Source: Bryobacterales bacterium
GTDB lineage: Bacteria > Acidobacteriota > Terriglobia > Bryobacterales > Bryobacteraceae
Length of the DNA: 64,000 bases
Assembly: GCA_016721425.1 (NCBI GenBank)
Contig: JADKID010000011.1
Coordinates: 372,001-436,000, forward strand
Direction: 5' to 3'
Positions 44,953 through 53,929 of the stretch are shown piece by piece; the first letter of the stretch is position 1, and every line of letters begins with the position of its first letter. A program made the translations under genes and the position numbers. The notes under the pieces were generated by a model, which saw only the letters and a program-made list of their open reading frames with translations, ran no database searches and was not told the DNA's origin.

Positions 44953-45399
44953 TTAGCGGTCGAGTTTCTTCGCCGTCTGCTGCAACATCTGGGCTCGCTT
45001 GGCGATGCCGTCGGAGAAGGCCCGCAGTTTGGAGCGGTTCTGCTGTACATCGCTGGAATCCAGAAGCCTGCTCTTCGCGTCGCTGAAGATGAGCAGGAGT
45101 TCCGCCTTGGTCTTGACGAGTTCCCAGTGCTTCTTCTGTTCAACGGTCAGGCTGGGGTTGGTTGCCTCAAACGCCGTAAGGTCAGCCCGCAACGACTGAA
45201 TGTCCTTGTTGAGATCAGTGGACTTGGTCTTCACCGCGTCGGCGTCCGGGGCCTTGGCCTTGAGGTGGCCGCTGATGGCTTCGGCGTCGCGCTGGATCTT
45301 GGCCGCGTCGCCAATGATGCTCTGATAGGTGTTGGTGTCGGCCATCGCCGCGGTAGCGGCGAAAGCGAGAACGGCCAGGGTGTTGAGAGTGGTTTTCAT
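44953..45399 (-). CDS. secreted helical protein of unknown family
   Basis: A 148-residue protein with a signal peptide (TLNTLAVLAFAATAAMA-D, cleavage near residue 20). The mature part is nearly all helix with heptad-like spacing: IQRDAEAISGHLKAKAPDADAVKTK, DIQSLRADLTAFEATN, HWELVKTKAELLLIFSDAKSRLL, IAKRAQMLQQTAKKLDR. There are no Cys residues. AGGAG lies 7 bases before the ATG. Probably a periplasmic coiled-coil protein; function unknown. A strong terminator follows. Homologues by shape are common in Acidobacteriota. Confidence 0.8.
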   Translation of the reverse strand: MKTTLNTLAVLAFAATAAMADTNTYQSIIGDAAKIQRDAEAISGHLKAKAPDADAVKTKSTDLNKDIQSLRADLTAFEATNPSLTVEQKKHWELVKTKAELLLIFSDAKSRLLDSSDVQQNRSKLRAFSDGIAKRAQMLQQTAKKLDR

Positions 45400-45488
45400 T
45401 CTAATCTCCTAAGTGGAAGTGTTGGCTGGTATACCCGTACAGATTCGGCCCGCCACACATTCGTTGCTGAGGAAGTTTGGAGTAAATA

Positions 45489-45505
45489 CATCGGTAAAAC
45501 CGATG
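45489..45505 (-). terminator. weak terminator hairpin after the EamA transporter gene
   Basis: Perfect 7-base inverted repeat CATCGGT-aaa-ACCGATG. On the minus strand it lies 13 bases after the EamA stop and is followed by TATTTAC, so a weak terminator is the simplest reading. A looser relative (CATCG-n7-CGATG) is at 43920-43936, after the LysR stop. Confidence 0.45.
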
Positions 45506-45518
45506 AGTGGCGATGGCG

Positions 45519-46421
45519 TCAGGCGGGCCGGCTCCGGCTGCCGTCAATCCGCCGCACCACGGCCACGCCGATGAAAATCACCACCATCGCGACGGCCTCC
45601 CGCACGCCAAACGGCTCGCGGTAAAACACCCAGCCCAACAGTACGGCCACCACCGGGTTGACGTAGTTGTAGATTGAGACAATCGCCACGGGCAGCCGGT
45701 CCAGTGCGTAGATATAGCTGGAGTAGCCGACAATGGAGCCGAACACCACCAGATACAGAGCCGCGCCCAGGCTGCGCCCGCTCACCGGTTGTGGAACGCC
45801 GGACAGCAGCGCCAGCGGCAAAAACGCCAGGCCCGCCGCCAACTGCTGCACGCCGCCGGCCACAATCGGATGCGCCCGGTTCTCCTGCCGCCGCTGCAAC
45901 AGCGAACCAAACGTCCAGAAGAAGCAGCCCACCTGTAAAACAAGGAAGCCCTGAATAACGGCGCTCCCTGCCGCGCCGCCGGCCAGCGCGCCGGGACCCA
46001 CCAGCAGCGCGGCGCCCGCCAGCCCGATCGCCATACCAATCAGAGTCGGGCCGTGGAGCTTCTCCCTCGGCGGCATGATGGCATTCAGCCCCACCATCCA
46101 AAACGGAGAAATCGTGATGATCAACGCCGCCAGGCCGCTCGGGATCCACGTCTCCGCCATCACCAGGCAGCCGTTGCCCACGCCGAGGATCGCAATGCCG
46201 TTGAGCGTGTTGCGCACCAGCTCGCGGCCGCGTGGCAACTCCGCCCCCATCAGCCGCGCCGCCACCAGCAGGATGCCGCCCGAAAGTACGAACCGCGCCG
46301 CCACCAGAGTCATCGGCGCAATCGTCTCCAGGGCCATGCGGATGGTCAGGTAGGTTGTGCCCCAGAAGAAGCACACGGAAATCAGGGCAGCGTAGGCCCA
46401 GAACTGCGGATGGCTCCTCAA
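45519..46421 (-). CDS. DMT-superfamily (EamA) transporter
   Basis: A 300-residue inner-membrane protein with ten hydrophobic segments in two EamA repeats. The first helix is WAYAALISVCFFWGTTYLTIRMAL, where the FWGTTYLTIR motif is typical. Helix 10 ends VAMVVIFIGVAVVRR with a basic C-terminus. Members export metabolites such as amino acids or purines; substrate unknown. The only fitting start is a TTG at 46421 with a TAGCCT box 7 bases upstream, so it may be leaderless. It is transcribed divergently from the PfkB gene. Confidence 0.9.
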   Translation of the reverse strand: MRSHPQFWAYAALISVCFFWGTTYLTIRMALETIAPMTLVAARFVLSGGILLVAARLMGAELPRGRELVRNTLNGIAILGVGNGCLVMAETWIPSGLAALIITISPFWMVGLNAIMPPREKLHGPTLIGMAIGLAGAALLVGPGALAGGAAGSAVIQGFLVLQVGCFFWTFGSLLQRRQENRAHPIVAGGVQQLAAGLAFLPLALLSGVPQPVSGRSLGAALYLVVFGSIVGYSSYIYALDRLPVAIVSIYNYVNPVVAVLLGWVFYREPFGVREAVAMVVIFIGVAVVRRIDGSRSRPA

Positions 46422-46461
46422 ACTGATAGGCTACCATTCACCCTGTCCGACCCGATAAAAT

Positions 46462-47400
46462 ATGAGTTTGATCCTGACACTTACCATCAATCCGGCCATC
46501 GACCGGAACGTCACCGTCGACAGGCTGGTCTTTGAGGATCGCGCCTACATTCTCTCTACACGCGAGGCGGCCGGAGGGCGTGGCATCAACGCTTCCTGCG
46601 TCATCCAGAGCTTCGGCGCTGAGACGGTCGCCATCGCCATCTGTGGTGGCAAATCCGGCAAGCACCTGGAGGAGTTTCTAGGCAAGTGTGGTTTCCCTTT
46701 CGAGCTGGTGCGCGTGCGCCAGCAGATCCGCACCAACATCACCATCGCCGATAAACACGGCCTGGCCGTCAAGCTGAATGAGCACGGACCCAGCCTCACC
46801 GAATCCGAACTCGCCAAGGTGGTCAAGGCCGTCCGCCAGCGCCTCAAGGACGCCACCTGGCTCATGCTCTGCGGCAGTATTCCGCCCGGCGTGCCGGCCG
46901 ATTTCTATGCCCGGCTCATCCACACCGCCACCAAACAGGGCGTCCAGACCCTCGTTGATACCGACGGCGATGCTCTGGAAGCCGCCCTCGACGCCAAGCC
47001 CACCGTGGTCACGCCCAACCAGCAGGAGGCCGAGCGCCTCCTCAGCCGCGCCCTGCTCACCCGCAATCACTTCCAGGAAGCGGCCGAGCGCATCCGCGGC
47101 ATGGGCGCCCGCAACGTGGTGCTATCCCTGGGCGCCAGAGGGGCTCTAGGGGCGTTCGAAGACAAATCCGTCTGGGAGGCCACCCCGCCTCGCGTGGAGG
47201 CGCTGTGCCCCATTGGCGCCGGCGACGCCATGGCTGCCGCCTTCGTCTGGGCCATGGATCACGACCCCAGCCCCGTGGAAGCCCTGCGCTGGGGAGTGGC
47301 TGCCGGCACCGCCTCCGCCCGCTTGCCCGGCGTCAGCTTCGCGTCGCTGGAACAGACCAGCGAGGTGCTGGCCCGCGTCGAGGCGCGGCGCCTCAGCTGA
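46462..47400 (+). CDS. 1-phosphofructokinase-family sugar kinase (PfkB)
   Basis: A 312-residue ribokinase-fold kinase: ILTLTINPAIDRNVTVDRL is the 1-phosphofructokinase/tagatose-6-phosphate kinase start, GGRGINASCVIQSFG the substrate loop, and LCPIGAGDAMAAAFVWAM the anion-hole motif with the catalytic Asp. TVVTPNQQEAERLL is also typical. It phosphorylates a hexose phosphate (fructose-1-P, fructose-6-P or tagatose-6-P); the fruA/fruB partners are not nearby. No ribosome site is visible before the ATG. Its stop overlaps the end of the convergent ankyrin gene by 8 bases. Confidence 0.93.
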   Translation: MSLILTLTINPAIDRNVTVDRLVFEDRAYILSTREAAGGRGINASCVIQSFGAETVAIAICGGKSGKHLEEFLGKCGFPFELVRVRQQIRTNITIADKHGLAVKLNEHGPSLTESELAKVVKAVRQRLKDATWLMLCGSIPPGVPADFYARLIHTATKQGVQTLVDTDGDALEAALDAKPTVVTPNQQEAERLLSRALLTRNHFQEAAERIRGMGARNVVLSLGARGALGAFEDKSVWEATPPRVEALCPIGAGDAMAAAFVWAMDHDPSPVEALRWGVAAGTASARLPGVSFASLEQTSEVLARVEARRLS

Positions 47401-48436
47401 TCAGTGCGGCCAGCTTCGCCGATTTCGTGAGCTCCCGCGGCAGGTTGCCCTCCTGATTGCGCACGTTGCTGTCTCCGCCCGCCTCCAGTACCGCGCGCAG
47501 CATCCGCTCATTGCCCCGCGAGGCGGCCTGGTGCACCGCCGTCCATCCGCGTTCGTCGGGGACGTTCGGGCTGGCCTTCCGCTCCAGCAGCCAGAGAGCC
47601 GCTTCAAATTGCCCCCAGCGGATCAGATCATTCAGCAGCGGCTTGCTGTTGGCCACTGCGCGGTCCGCCACCGCGCCATGCGCCAGGGCCGCTTCGGCCA
47701 GCTCGTAAGCGCCGGCGCCCAGCGCCCAACTGAGCGCTGGAGCCGCATCCGCCCCGCGTTCCAGCAGCAGTTGGAAGACCTCCAAGTCCTTCGTCCCGGC
47801 AGCGAAATAGATGGCGTCCACCACGTTGGACCACGATTTCGTCTGCGCCCGCACATCCGCGCCGGCATCCAGCAGCATCCGCGCGATGGCCAGCTTCTCG
47901 GCGTCCGGCATCCGCGATCCGGCCGCGCATTGCAGCGCCGTCAGGCCTCCCTGATCGCGAGCCAGCGCGAACCCGGCATCGCTCCGGATCGCCTTCCCCA
48001 CGGCCTTGCGCCTCCCCAGCGCCGACGCCGCAAATCCATCCACTCGCGCGCCGCCCTGAATCAACACCTCTACATAAGCCGGAGCTCCCACATGCGCCGC
48101 CACAATGATGGCCCGCGCCAGCGGCCAGGCGCCAGTTTGCTCCGGATCCGCGCCATGCGCCAGCATCCACGTCAGGCAAGCCAGGCCCTCCGGCGTGGGC
48201 GTGCCCGCCGCGGCGTGGGGATCTTCCTGCAACAGCGCATGAATGGGACGGTAGTTCCGCCACATGGCGTTCAGATCCGCGCCCGCCTCCGTCAGCAGTT
48301 CCAGCCCCGCCTGCCACGCCAGGCCGGCCGCACTCACCACAGCTCGCGCCTGCCGGGCGCCCGCCGGATCCTCGGCAATGGCCCGGCGCAGACCGTCCAG
48401 ATCGCGGTCGCGGATGTGTTGGATCAGGTCGCTCAT
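47393..48436 (-). CDS. ankyrin-repeat protein
   Basis: A 347-residue soluble protein. The ATG at 48436 starts MSDLIQHIRDRDLDGLRRAIAED, the first helix pair; the longer upstream frame is not family-like. About seven ankyrin-like repeats follow, recognisable by blocks such as LTWMLAHGADPEQ, YVEVLIQGGARVDG, IARMLLDAGADVRAQT, FQLLLERGADAAP, ALWLLERKASPNVPDERGWTAVHQAASRGNERMLRAVLEAGGDSNVR. Ankyrin repeats bind other proteins; the partner is unknown. It lies downstream of the MocA gene with a terminator hairpin between them. Confidence 0.88.
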   Translation of the reverse strand: MSDLIQHIRDRDLDGLRRAIAEDPAGARQARAVVSAAGLAWQAGLELLTEAGADLNAMWRNYRPIHALLQEDPHAAAGTPTPEGLACLTWMLAHGADPEQTGAWPLARAIIVAAHVGAPAYVEVLIQGGARVDGFAASALGRRKAVGKAIRSDAGFALARDQGGLTALQCAAGSRMPDAEKLAIARMLLDAGADVRAQTKSWSNVVDAIYFAAGTKDLEVFQLLLERGADAAPALSWALGAGAYELAEAALAHGAVADRAVANSKPLLNDLIRWGQFEAALWLLERKASPNVPDERGWTAVHQAASRGNERMLRAVLEAGGDSNVRNQEGNLPRELTKSAKLAALIS

Positions 48437-48453
48437 TGGCTTAGAAATGCGAA

Positions 48454-48477
48454 AGGGCCACCCCGCGGGATGGCCCT
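48454..48477 (-). terminator. terminator of the MocA-like oxidoreductase gene
   Basis: Stem AGGGCCA / TGGCCCT with an inner CCC/GGG helix interrupted by one c-a mismatch; on the minus strand it is followed by TTTCGCATTTC. It lies 24 bases after the oxidoreductase stop, so the ankyrin gene downstream needs another promoter or read-through. Confidence 0.8.
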
Positions 48478-48501
48478 CTCTTGAACCGGACGTGAAACGA
48501 A

Positions 48502-49941
48502 CTAGCCCTTCTTGACGGCAGGCTTGGCGGCCGGAGCCGCAGGCTTGCCAGCGGGTGCGGCCGGCCCCTTGCCCATCTTGTCGATCTCGTTGAAGTACAC
48601 TGTGCGGCCTTCGTCCAGCGCCAGGTTGGACAGAATCACGGCGATGGAATCCTGCAGGCCTACCTCGAGATCCGCCAGCGGACGCCCGCCCGTGCGGCAA
48701 TCTTTGAAGAAGCTGTCCAGCTCGATGTCAACCGGATTCTTCTCTTCTTCCGGAACCAGCACGCCCTTCTGATACAGCCACAAGCGCGCGAACTTCATCT
48801 CTTTTTCGAGGAAGCTCTCCTGGCCCGTCATCAGGTCCTTGCCCAGCAGAATCGGTAGCGGGCGGGATCCCGCCGCCGCGACCATCGTCGCACCGGCCTT
48901 CACCGGCTCCTTCTTCTTCTTGGCCTCTTCAATGGCGGATGGCGGCGTGGGTTCCCGGAACCACATGCCGATCGGCTTATTGTTGTCGTCGCCGATGGTG
49001 ATGTGAATCGTGCCCTTGGTGCCGCAGATCATCTCACCCATCTCCGTACGCGCGCCGCCCACTCCGGACCAGTGGGAAGACATCGGAATGCCGGTCCATA
49101 CCAGCCGCCGGCCCTTCGGGTACTTGTAGATCAGCTGGACATTGTCCAGAATGTCGCGACCGTCATTCATGAAGTCGCGCGAGCCCATGCCCATCACGGC
49201 TTCCGGCGTCATCCCCATCATGCGGTCCGCCACGTCGATCTGGTGCGAAGCCAGCTCCGCCACCAGTCCGCCCGAGTATTCGCGGAAGAGGCGCCAGTTG
49301 GCCATCCGCGGATTCGGAACGTCTTTCTTCATCTTCCAGCCGGGGTTGCGGTGCCACTGCGCCTGGACGTAGGTCACCTCGCCCAACAGGCCCTTCTCGA
49401 TCATCTGCCGCGCCGCGCCGTACATCGCGCTATAGCGGCGCTGCAGGCCCACCTGCATCACCTGCTTCGGCTTGGAATGCACCAGCGCCCGCAGCGCGTG
49501 CACTTCCTCGGCCTTGAAAACCAGGCTCTTCTCGCAGAAGACATGCTTGCCCGCTTCCAGCGCGTCCCTCGTGATCGGGAAGTGCAGGAATAGCGGCGTC
49601 GTGACGAACACTGCCTCCACGTTCTTGTCGGAGAGCAGTTCGCGGTAGTCCTTGTACTGCTTCGGATTCGTTCCAATCGTCTCCGCGCCCTTCTTCAGAG
49701 CGTCGTCGCTGACGTCGCAGATGGCGACGCACTTGCCGGTGTCGATCCCCTTCAGGTGTTTCAGCAGGTACGCCCCGCGGCTGCCCGTGCCCACGATGCC
49801 GAAGTTGACGGCGTTGGTAGCGGCGCGTGCCTTGATAATAGCCGGCGCGCCCACAAACTGGGCGGCGGCGACACCTGCGAGCGTGACTGCGCCCGCGGCC
49901 TTGATGGCGTCGCGGCGGGTCAGGTCTTGATTGTCGGCCAT
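48502..49941 (-). CDS. Tat-exported Gfo/Idh/MocA-family oxidoreductase
   Basis: A 479-residue enzyme. The ATG at 49941 is 9 bases after GAGG; it opens a twin-arginine signal (DLTRRDAIKAAGAVTLAG). The Rossmann start is NFGIVGTGSRGAYLLKHLKG (GxGxxG), CVAICDV follows; the EKP-like motif is VFCEKSLVFKAEEV and the second domain is RNPGWKMKKDVPNPRMANWRL. A low-complexity Ala/Pro/Lys tail (about 25 residues) ends the protein. Such exported MocA enzymes are numerous in Acidobacteriota and Planctomycetota and oxidise or epimerise sugars; substrate unknown. Confidence 0.92.
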   Translation of the reverse strand: MADNQDLTRRDAIKAAGAVTLAGVAAAQFVGAPAIIKARAATNAVNFGIVGTGSRGAYLLKHLKGIDTGKCVAICDVSDDALKKGAETIGTNPKQYKDYRELLSDKNVEAVFVTTPLFLHFPITRDALEAGKHVFCEKSLVFKAEEVHALRALVHSKPKQVMQVGLQRRYSAMYGAARQMIEKGLLGEVTYVQAQWHRNPGWKMKKDVPNPRMANWRLFREYSGGLVAELASHQIDVADRMMGMTPEAVMGMGSRDFMNDGRDILDNVQLIYKYPKGRRLVWTGIPMSSHWSGVGGARTEMGEMICGTKGTIHITIGDDNNKPIGMWFREPTPPSAIEEAKKKKEPVKAGATMVAAAGSRPLPILLGKDLMTGQESFLEKEMKFARLWLYQKGVLVPEEEKNPVDIELDSFFKDCRTGGRPLADLEVGLQDSIAVILSNLALDEGRTVYFNEIDKMGKGPAAPAGKPAAPAAKPAVKKG

Positions 49942-49978
49942 GAGCATCAACCTCTGAAAGGAGTTATTGAAATCGGAC

Positions 49979-50956
49979 TCAGAGAACGGATTCCGAGTCT
50001 ATTCTATCTTGAAACGGCGCGCCGGGTATCGGCCCGGTTACCCCACCCCCGGTCACGACGCATACACTGGCGGCGCCACACCGCCGCGCCGTCCAGTCCG
50101 CCCCCGCCAATACCACCAGTCCGGCCAGGAAGCTCCACGTGAGAATCGTGGCCGAGTTCACGAACACGCTGTAGTACTCGCGCGACAACTTCGCATACAC
50201 CCACGGCCATGTAAACATGTTGATCCACTTCAATACCTCCAGCGCCAGCCCGATGAGGATCACCCGCGGCACAATCCGCCGCTTCGGCACCGCCGTGTTG
50301 GGCAGGAAGCAGAAAACCAGAAACAAGCTCACCATCGTGAACGTGATGGCGCTGAGCTTCGAAATGAACGCGATCGCGAAAGGCACATACGAGGCGCGCG
50401 GGCTGGTCTCCACGTCACGGGCGAACTGGCGGATGTCCTGCTCGGAGAGCATCCCCCACAGCGATTGCGCATAGCCCGCCATCGCCGCTATCGCCAGCAC
50501 CAGGCCCCCGCAGGCGAAGATCAGGCCCATGCTCACCACCTGGTTCTTCAGCAGGCTGCGGTTCACCTTCACACCCCAGGCCCGGTTCAGAGCCACCTCC
50601 AACGGTAAAAAAATGCCGTTTGCCGTGAACAGCAGCAGCGGCAGCGAGTACCACGCCAACTGGCGCGAGTACGATGCGATCACCCGCAGGTTGTAGGTCA
50701 GAAACGCCCCGGTCTCGCCCGGAAAGATGTCCCGGATCCCGCCATAGAGAGCCAGCTCCGCCGCGCTCCAGCCTAGCCCGTAGCGCAGTATCCAAAGCAT
50801 CACCGACATGAACGGCAGAAACGCCAGCAGCACGTTGCCCGCGATCGAAAATGCGTAAACGTGCACCTCCGTCTCCAGCAGATACCTGCTCAAGTGGCGC
50901 CAGTCGCTCTTCAACTCCAGCGCCGATTCGGTGACTTCCTCAACCAGCTTGTCCAC
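49979..50956 (-). CDS. YihY/BrkB-family inner-membrane protein
   Basis: A 325-residue protein with six main hydrophobic segments. FSIAGNVLLAFLPFMSVMLWIL near residue 35, WYSLPLLLFTANGIFLPLEVALNRAWGVKV and FGLKW-like VLKWINMFTWPWVYAKLSREYYSVFVNSATILTWSFLAGLVVLAGA are the BrkB hallmarks. The gene product was once called RNase BN but is a membrane protein of uncertain function. The start is GTG at 50956. It lies 37 bases upstream of the MocA gene on the same strand. Confidence 0.88.
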   Translation of the reverse strand: MDKLVEEVTESALELKSDWRHLSRYLLETEVHVYAFSIAGNVLLAFLPFMSVMLWILRYGLGWSAAELALYGGIRDIFPGETGAFLTYNLRVIASYSRQLAWYSLPLLLFTANGIFLPLEVALNRAWGVKVNRSLLKNQVVSMGLIFACGGLVLAIAAMAGYAQSLWGMLSEQDIRQFARDVETSPRASYVPFAIAFISKLSAITFTMVSLFLVFCFLPNTAVPKRRIVPRVILIGLALEVLKWINMFTWPWVYAKLSREYYSVFVNSATILTWSFLAGLVVLAGADWTARRCGAASVCVVTGGGVTGPIPGAPFQDRIDSESVL

Positions 50957-51008
50957 TCACTCGCTCCCCTTCGATCATAACCATCCCAACCGTGCCAATA
51001 TCGGAGAT

Positions 51009-51908
51009 ATGCCCGATACCGCGCCCCTCCAACCCATCCTCCACTCTGTGAGCTATGCCGGCGTCTGGCCCGGCCAGGCGAAGTTGGAGCTCAACGCCTT
51101 TCTGGATAAGGCCGCCGCCCTCGGCTTCTCTGGCGTCATGCTCATGGCCAAGCGGCCGCATCTCTCCGTGCTCGATTACGGCCGCGACGCCTGCCTGCGC
51201 CTGCGGGAAGAGATGGAGGCGCGCGGCCTCCAGTGTGCCGTCCTGGCCGGCTACAACAACTTCTCCGGCGATGCCGATCATCCCGACATCCCGCAGCGTG
51301 AAATCCAGCTCTCCCACATCGAGGCGCTGTGCCGCCGCGCGTCCGATCTCGGCGCGCCCGTGGTGCGCATCTTCACCGCCTACGATCATCCACGCTTCCC
51401 TGCCCACACCCTCGTGGAGATTCTGCGCGAGGCGGCCGAGCGCGCTGCCGCCTTTGGGGTGATTCTAGGCGTACAGAACCATCACGACTCCGCGGCGCAC
51501 TTTTTGTCGCTTTTTGACCTCCTAACTGACGTAAACCACCCCAATTGCCGCGCCTGCTTCGACGCCTGGACGCCGGCCCTGCAAGGCGACGATCTGGCCG
51601 CCGCCGCGCGCAAAATGGCGCCCCTCACCGTACATACCACAGTGGCCGATTACCAGTTTCGCCCGCGTTTTCGCTACAACCCCGCCGTGGTGAACTACGA
51701 GCCGCTCACCCCGGCCACCCAGGCCGTACCCATGGGCGAGGGAATTATCGATTATCGAGAATTCCTGAAGGCCCTGGTGCAGGGCGGCTACCGCGGCGCC
51801 GTCGCCTACGAGATGTGCAGCCCGCTGCAGGGCGGCGGAGGCGAGGACAACCTGGACCGCTGCGCGCGCCAGTTTACAGCCTGGATGGCGGCTACTCAGA
51901 CTCTCTGA
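51009..51908 (+). CDS. sugar phosphate isomerase/epimerase family TIM-barrel protein
   Basis: A 299-residue xylose-isomerase-like barrel. The ATG at 51009 is preceded by GGAGATA. HSVSYAGVWPGQAKLELNAFLDKAAALGFSGVML forms strand/helix 1; VLGVQNHHDSAAHF (metal Glu replaced by Gln-Asn-His-His), CRACFDAWTPALQG (Asp), VHTTVADYQFRP and VAYEMCSPLQGGGG (Glu) suggest a metal site. It resembles myo-inosose dehydratase-type or hydroxypyruvate isomerase-type members; activity not assigned. Its 3' end overlaps the convergent nuclease gene by 17 bases. Confidence 0.85.
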   Translation: MPDTAPLQPILHSVSYAGVWPGQAKLELNAFLDKAAALGFSGVMLMAKRPHLSVLDYGRDACLRLREEMEARGLQCAVLAGYNNFSGDADHPDIPQREIQLSHIEALCRRASDLGAPVVRIFTAYDHPRFPAHTLVEILREAAERAAAFGVILGVQNHHDSAAHFLSLFDLLTDVNHPNCRACFDAWTPALQGDDLAAAARKMAPLTVHTTVADYQFRPRFRYNPAVVNYEPLTPATQAVPMGEGIIDYREFLKALVQGGYRGAVAYEMCSPLQGGGGEDNLDRCARQFTAWMAATQTL

Positions 51909-52758
51909 GAATCCGCGCAACGGCCTTGCCCAGTTCGTCAAATCGCTGTTGCGTATAGATCATGTCGATCTGCCCATCCCTGTGGAAGTCCACAAGCTTT
52001 TGTAGATCGCTGGTCCTGCGATGCCATCCTCGCCCGTCCGTCACCAGAAAGAAGAAGCTCTGAGAACTCTTGGCCTCAATGATCTTCCGGACATCGCCCA
52101 GCACGTCCGTCAGCTTGCTCCCGGTGGCTTCAAATCCCTTGCACTCGATCACGATTGTTGGATTCACCTTGGAAGGAATCGCAAAATCGCACTTCGCCTG
52201 ACGCCCCTGAAAGCCGGTATAGCTCACGCCCGTGTCGAAACGGGCGTCCACGGAGCTCAGGATCGAGGCCACCTGCTTTTCCAAGAAACTACCGCGGGTG
52301 ATGCCGGCGATCGCCCGGCCGCGTCCCTGCTTGTAGCGGTCTTCCAGCACGTCCGCAGCCGACCATTGCCGGTGGACCAGAGACGCCGCGGCCACCGGCA
52401 AGCCCATTTGGACCAGAATCGCGGCAAGTCCAGCGGCGTCCTTCCGCGTCATGGCGTCCAACTGATTCCATGTCACACGCCGTTTGTCCTCGCCGTTCAG
52501 GATTTCACTGGCCTGGGTTGCGAATGCATCCTGGCTGATGCCCAATACCAGCCTGGCGAAGTCCAGGAAGCAAGGTTGCTGGGTGATCAGAAGCTCTACT
52601 GACGCAGAACTTAGTTCCTCAGTCGCCGCCGATTGCAGTGCGCCAACGCAGCGAGGAAGGGCCTCAATTACCTTTGCGCCCTGTTCATCCAACGCCTGCG
52701 ATGGCAGTTCCCGGATTTCCGACAGAATCTGCGAGAGATCGACCTTCGAGAACTTCAC
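51892..52758 (-). CDS. type II restriction endonuclease, DpnII-like
   Basis: A 288-residue nuclease of the PD-(D/E)xK class. Asp191 in KCDFAIPS and Glu205-x-Lys207 in IVIECKGFEATGSKLTDVLGDVRKIIE form the metal site, and FFFLVTDGRGWHRRTSDLQKLV is the next block; this arrangement is that of DpnII/MboI-type GATC cutters. The N-terminal 130 residues are helical. It overlaps the methylase gene by 4 bases on the same strand. The site is unproven; GATC occurs many times in the window, so it is not avoided. If it is the target, the methylase must protect the chromosome. Confidence 0.8.
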   Translation of the reverse strand: MKFSKVDLSQILSEIRELPSQALDEQGAKVIEALPRCVGALQSAATEELSSASVELLITQQPCFLDFARLVLGISQDAFATQASEILNGEDKRRVTWNQLDAMTRKDAAGLAAILVQMGLPVAAASLVHRQWSAADVLEDRYKQGRGRAIAGITRGSFLEKQVASILSSVDARFDTGVSYTGFQGRQAKCDFAIPSKVNPTIVIECKGFEATGSKLTDVLGDVRKIIEAKSSQSFFFLVTDGRGWHRRTSDLQKLVDFHRDGQIDMIYTQQRFDELGKAVARILRESE

Positions 52759-53885
52759 TCAGACCCCACGATCAGAAACTCACGAACACTCGCTCGCTCC
52801 TCCGAAACCCGGTCATGCGTGCCGAAGTGATACCGGTGCTCCTTCTCATGCACTACCACAACCGGCTTCACTTCCCGCATCAACTCCACCAGGACCGGAA
52901 GGCTCGGATAGCCATTGGAGGAATACGAAAGCACCAGCGTGCTGCGATGGAAATGCTGAAAAAGTCGCCTGAATGCGTCAACTGCGGTCCGCCGGTAAGA
53001 GAACGGCGTAAATCGCTTGGGGATCTTGTGTGACATCGTCTCTGTCAGGATCTCCGTGCCGGATGCGCGCCAATAGGACGCCAGGCCCTCCAAGAAATGG
53101 TAGCGCTTGATATAGCAGTTGTCGTCGGCGCGAGGAACGTAGGGCGGGTCCATGTAGACGAGGTCGAACGCTCCGGGAGGAATGTCGTAGACGTCGCCCT
53201 GTCTGGCCGAATTGGCGTGGCCATTGTCGAAGACTACCTGGTTGAACGCCGCAGCCGACTCCAGAAAGTGCTCTCGCAGGCTCAGCCGCAGATCCCGTCG
53301 CCCGTCATCGTAGCGGAGCGGATCTCCCGTCACCGTGAATACGCCACGCGGCTGCTTCTTGACGCAGGCGCGAAAGATGGAACTGAGTGCCATCGCCCTC
53401 TTCTCATCGGACTCCAACTGCGGCAGGTTCGCCCAGAAGTTATCCAGGAAGCGGAGAGACTCCACGTCGTAAAAGACGCCGGTAAAGGTGCGTTCGATGA
53501 ACTGTTTCCGCCGCCGGTTGGTTCGCAGAAGGAGACTGCAATCCTCTTCCGTGAGCAACTGATGGCTGTTGCCAATCACAGCGGCGCCAATCACAGACGA
53601 GAAGTGCAGAAAATCGTTGGCGCAGACCTGCTTCCCCATGTGCTTCAGCAAATATGCGACGCAACCGCTGCCAGAAAAGGCGTCCAGCGCCGTGCTGAAA
53701 GTCAGCTCGGCGAGCACACTGTGGACCCATGGCAACAGCCGGTGTTTACTGCCCATGTAGCGCAGTTGAGGGTACTCTGCCACACCTGCCGGAAGCGGCG
53801 GAATGACGATGGGCGGCAGGGGAATGGGAACGACGGCAGCCATGTCTTCAAACGCGAGCAGGAACTGTTGCGGAGTCGCTTGCAT
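52755..53885 (-). CDS. DNA adenine methylase (Dam-like), restriction-modification partner
   Basis: A 376-residue N6-adenine methyltransferase. SAM motif I is DAFSGSG (residues 68-74), the catalytic motif IV is DPPY (246-249) in DLVYMDPPYVP, and LRYMGSKHRLLPWV is the Dam-type motif X at the start (around 41-54), so the order is that of the alpha/D12 class. The N-terminal 40 residues (Pro-rich, PIPLPPIVIPPLP) are an addition. It is the first gene of the pair, so protection is made before cutting. Probable target: the same sequence as the DpnII-like nuclease. Confidence 0.88.
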   Translation of the reverse strand: MQATPQQFLLAFEDMAAVVPIPLPPIVIPPLPAGVAEYPQLRYMGSKHRLLPWVHSVLAELTFSTALDAFSGSGCVAYLLKHMGKQVCANDFLHFSSVIGAAVIGNSHQLLTEEDCSLLLRTNRRRKQFIERTFTGVFYDVESLRFLDNFWANLPQLESDEKRAMALSSIFRACVKKQPRGVFTVTGDPLRYDDGRRDLRLSLREHFLESAAAFNQVVFDNGHANSARQGDVYDIPPGAFDLVYMDPPYVPRADDNCYIKRYHFLEGLASYWRASGTEILTETMSHKIPKRFTPFSYRRTAVDAFRRLFQHFHRSTLVLSYSSNGYPSLPVLVELMREVKPVVVVHEKEHRYHFGTHDRVSEERASVREFLIVGSE

Positions 53886-53929
53886 CTCATGCTAACAGAT
53901 CGGCAAGAAACTCCAGGCGAGGAAAGATT

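Noticed and set aside
45489..45505. Palindrome CATCGGT-aaa-ACCGATG as an NhaR/LysR operator
   Set aside because: It lies 13 bases after the EamA stop on the coding strand of that gene and is followed by TATTTAC, which fits a weak terminator better. The LysR gene lies beyond another terminator.
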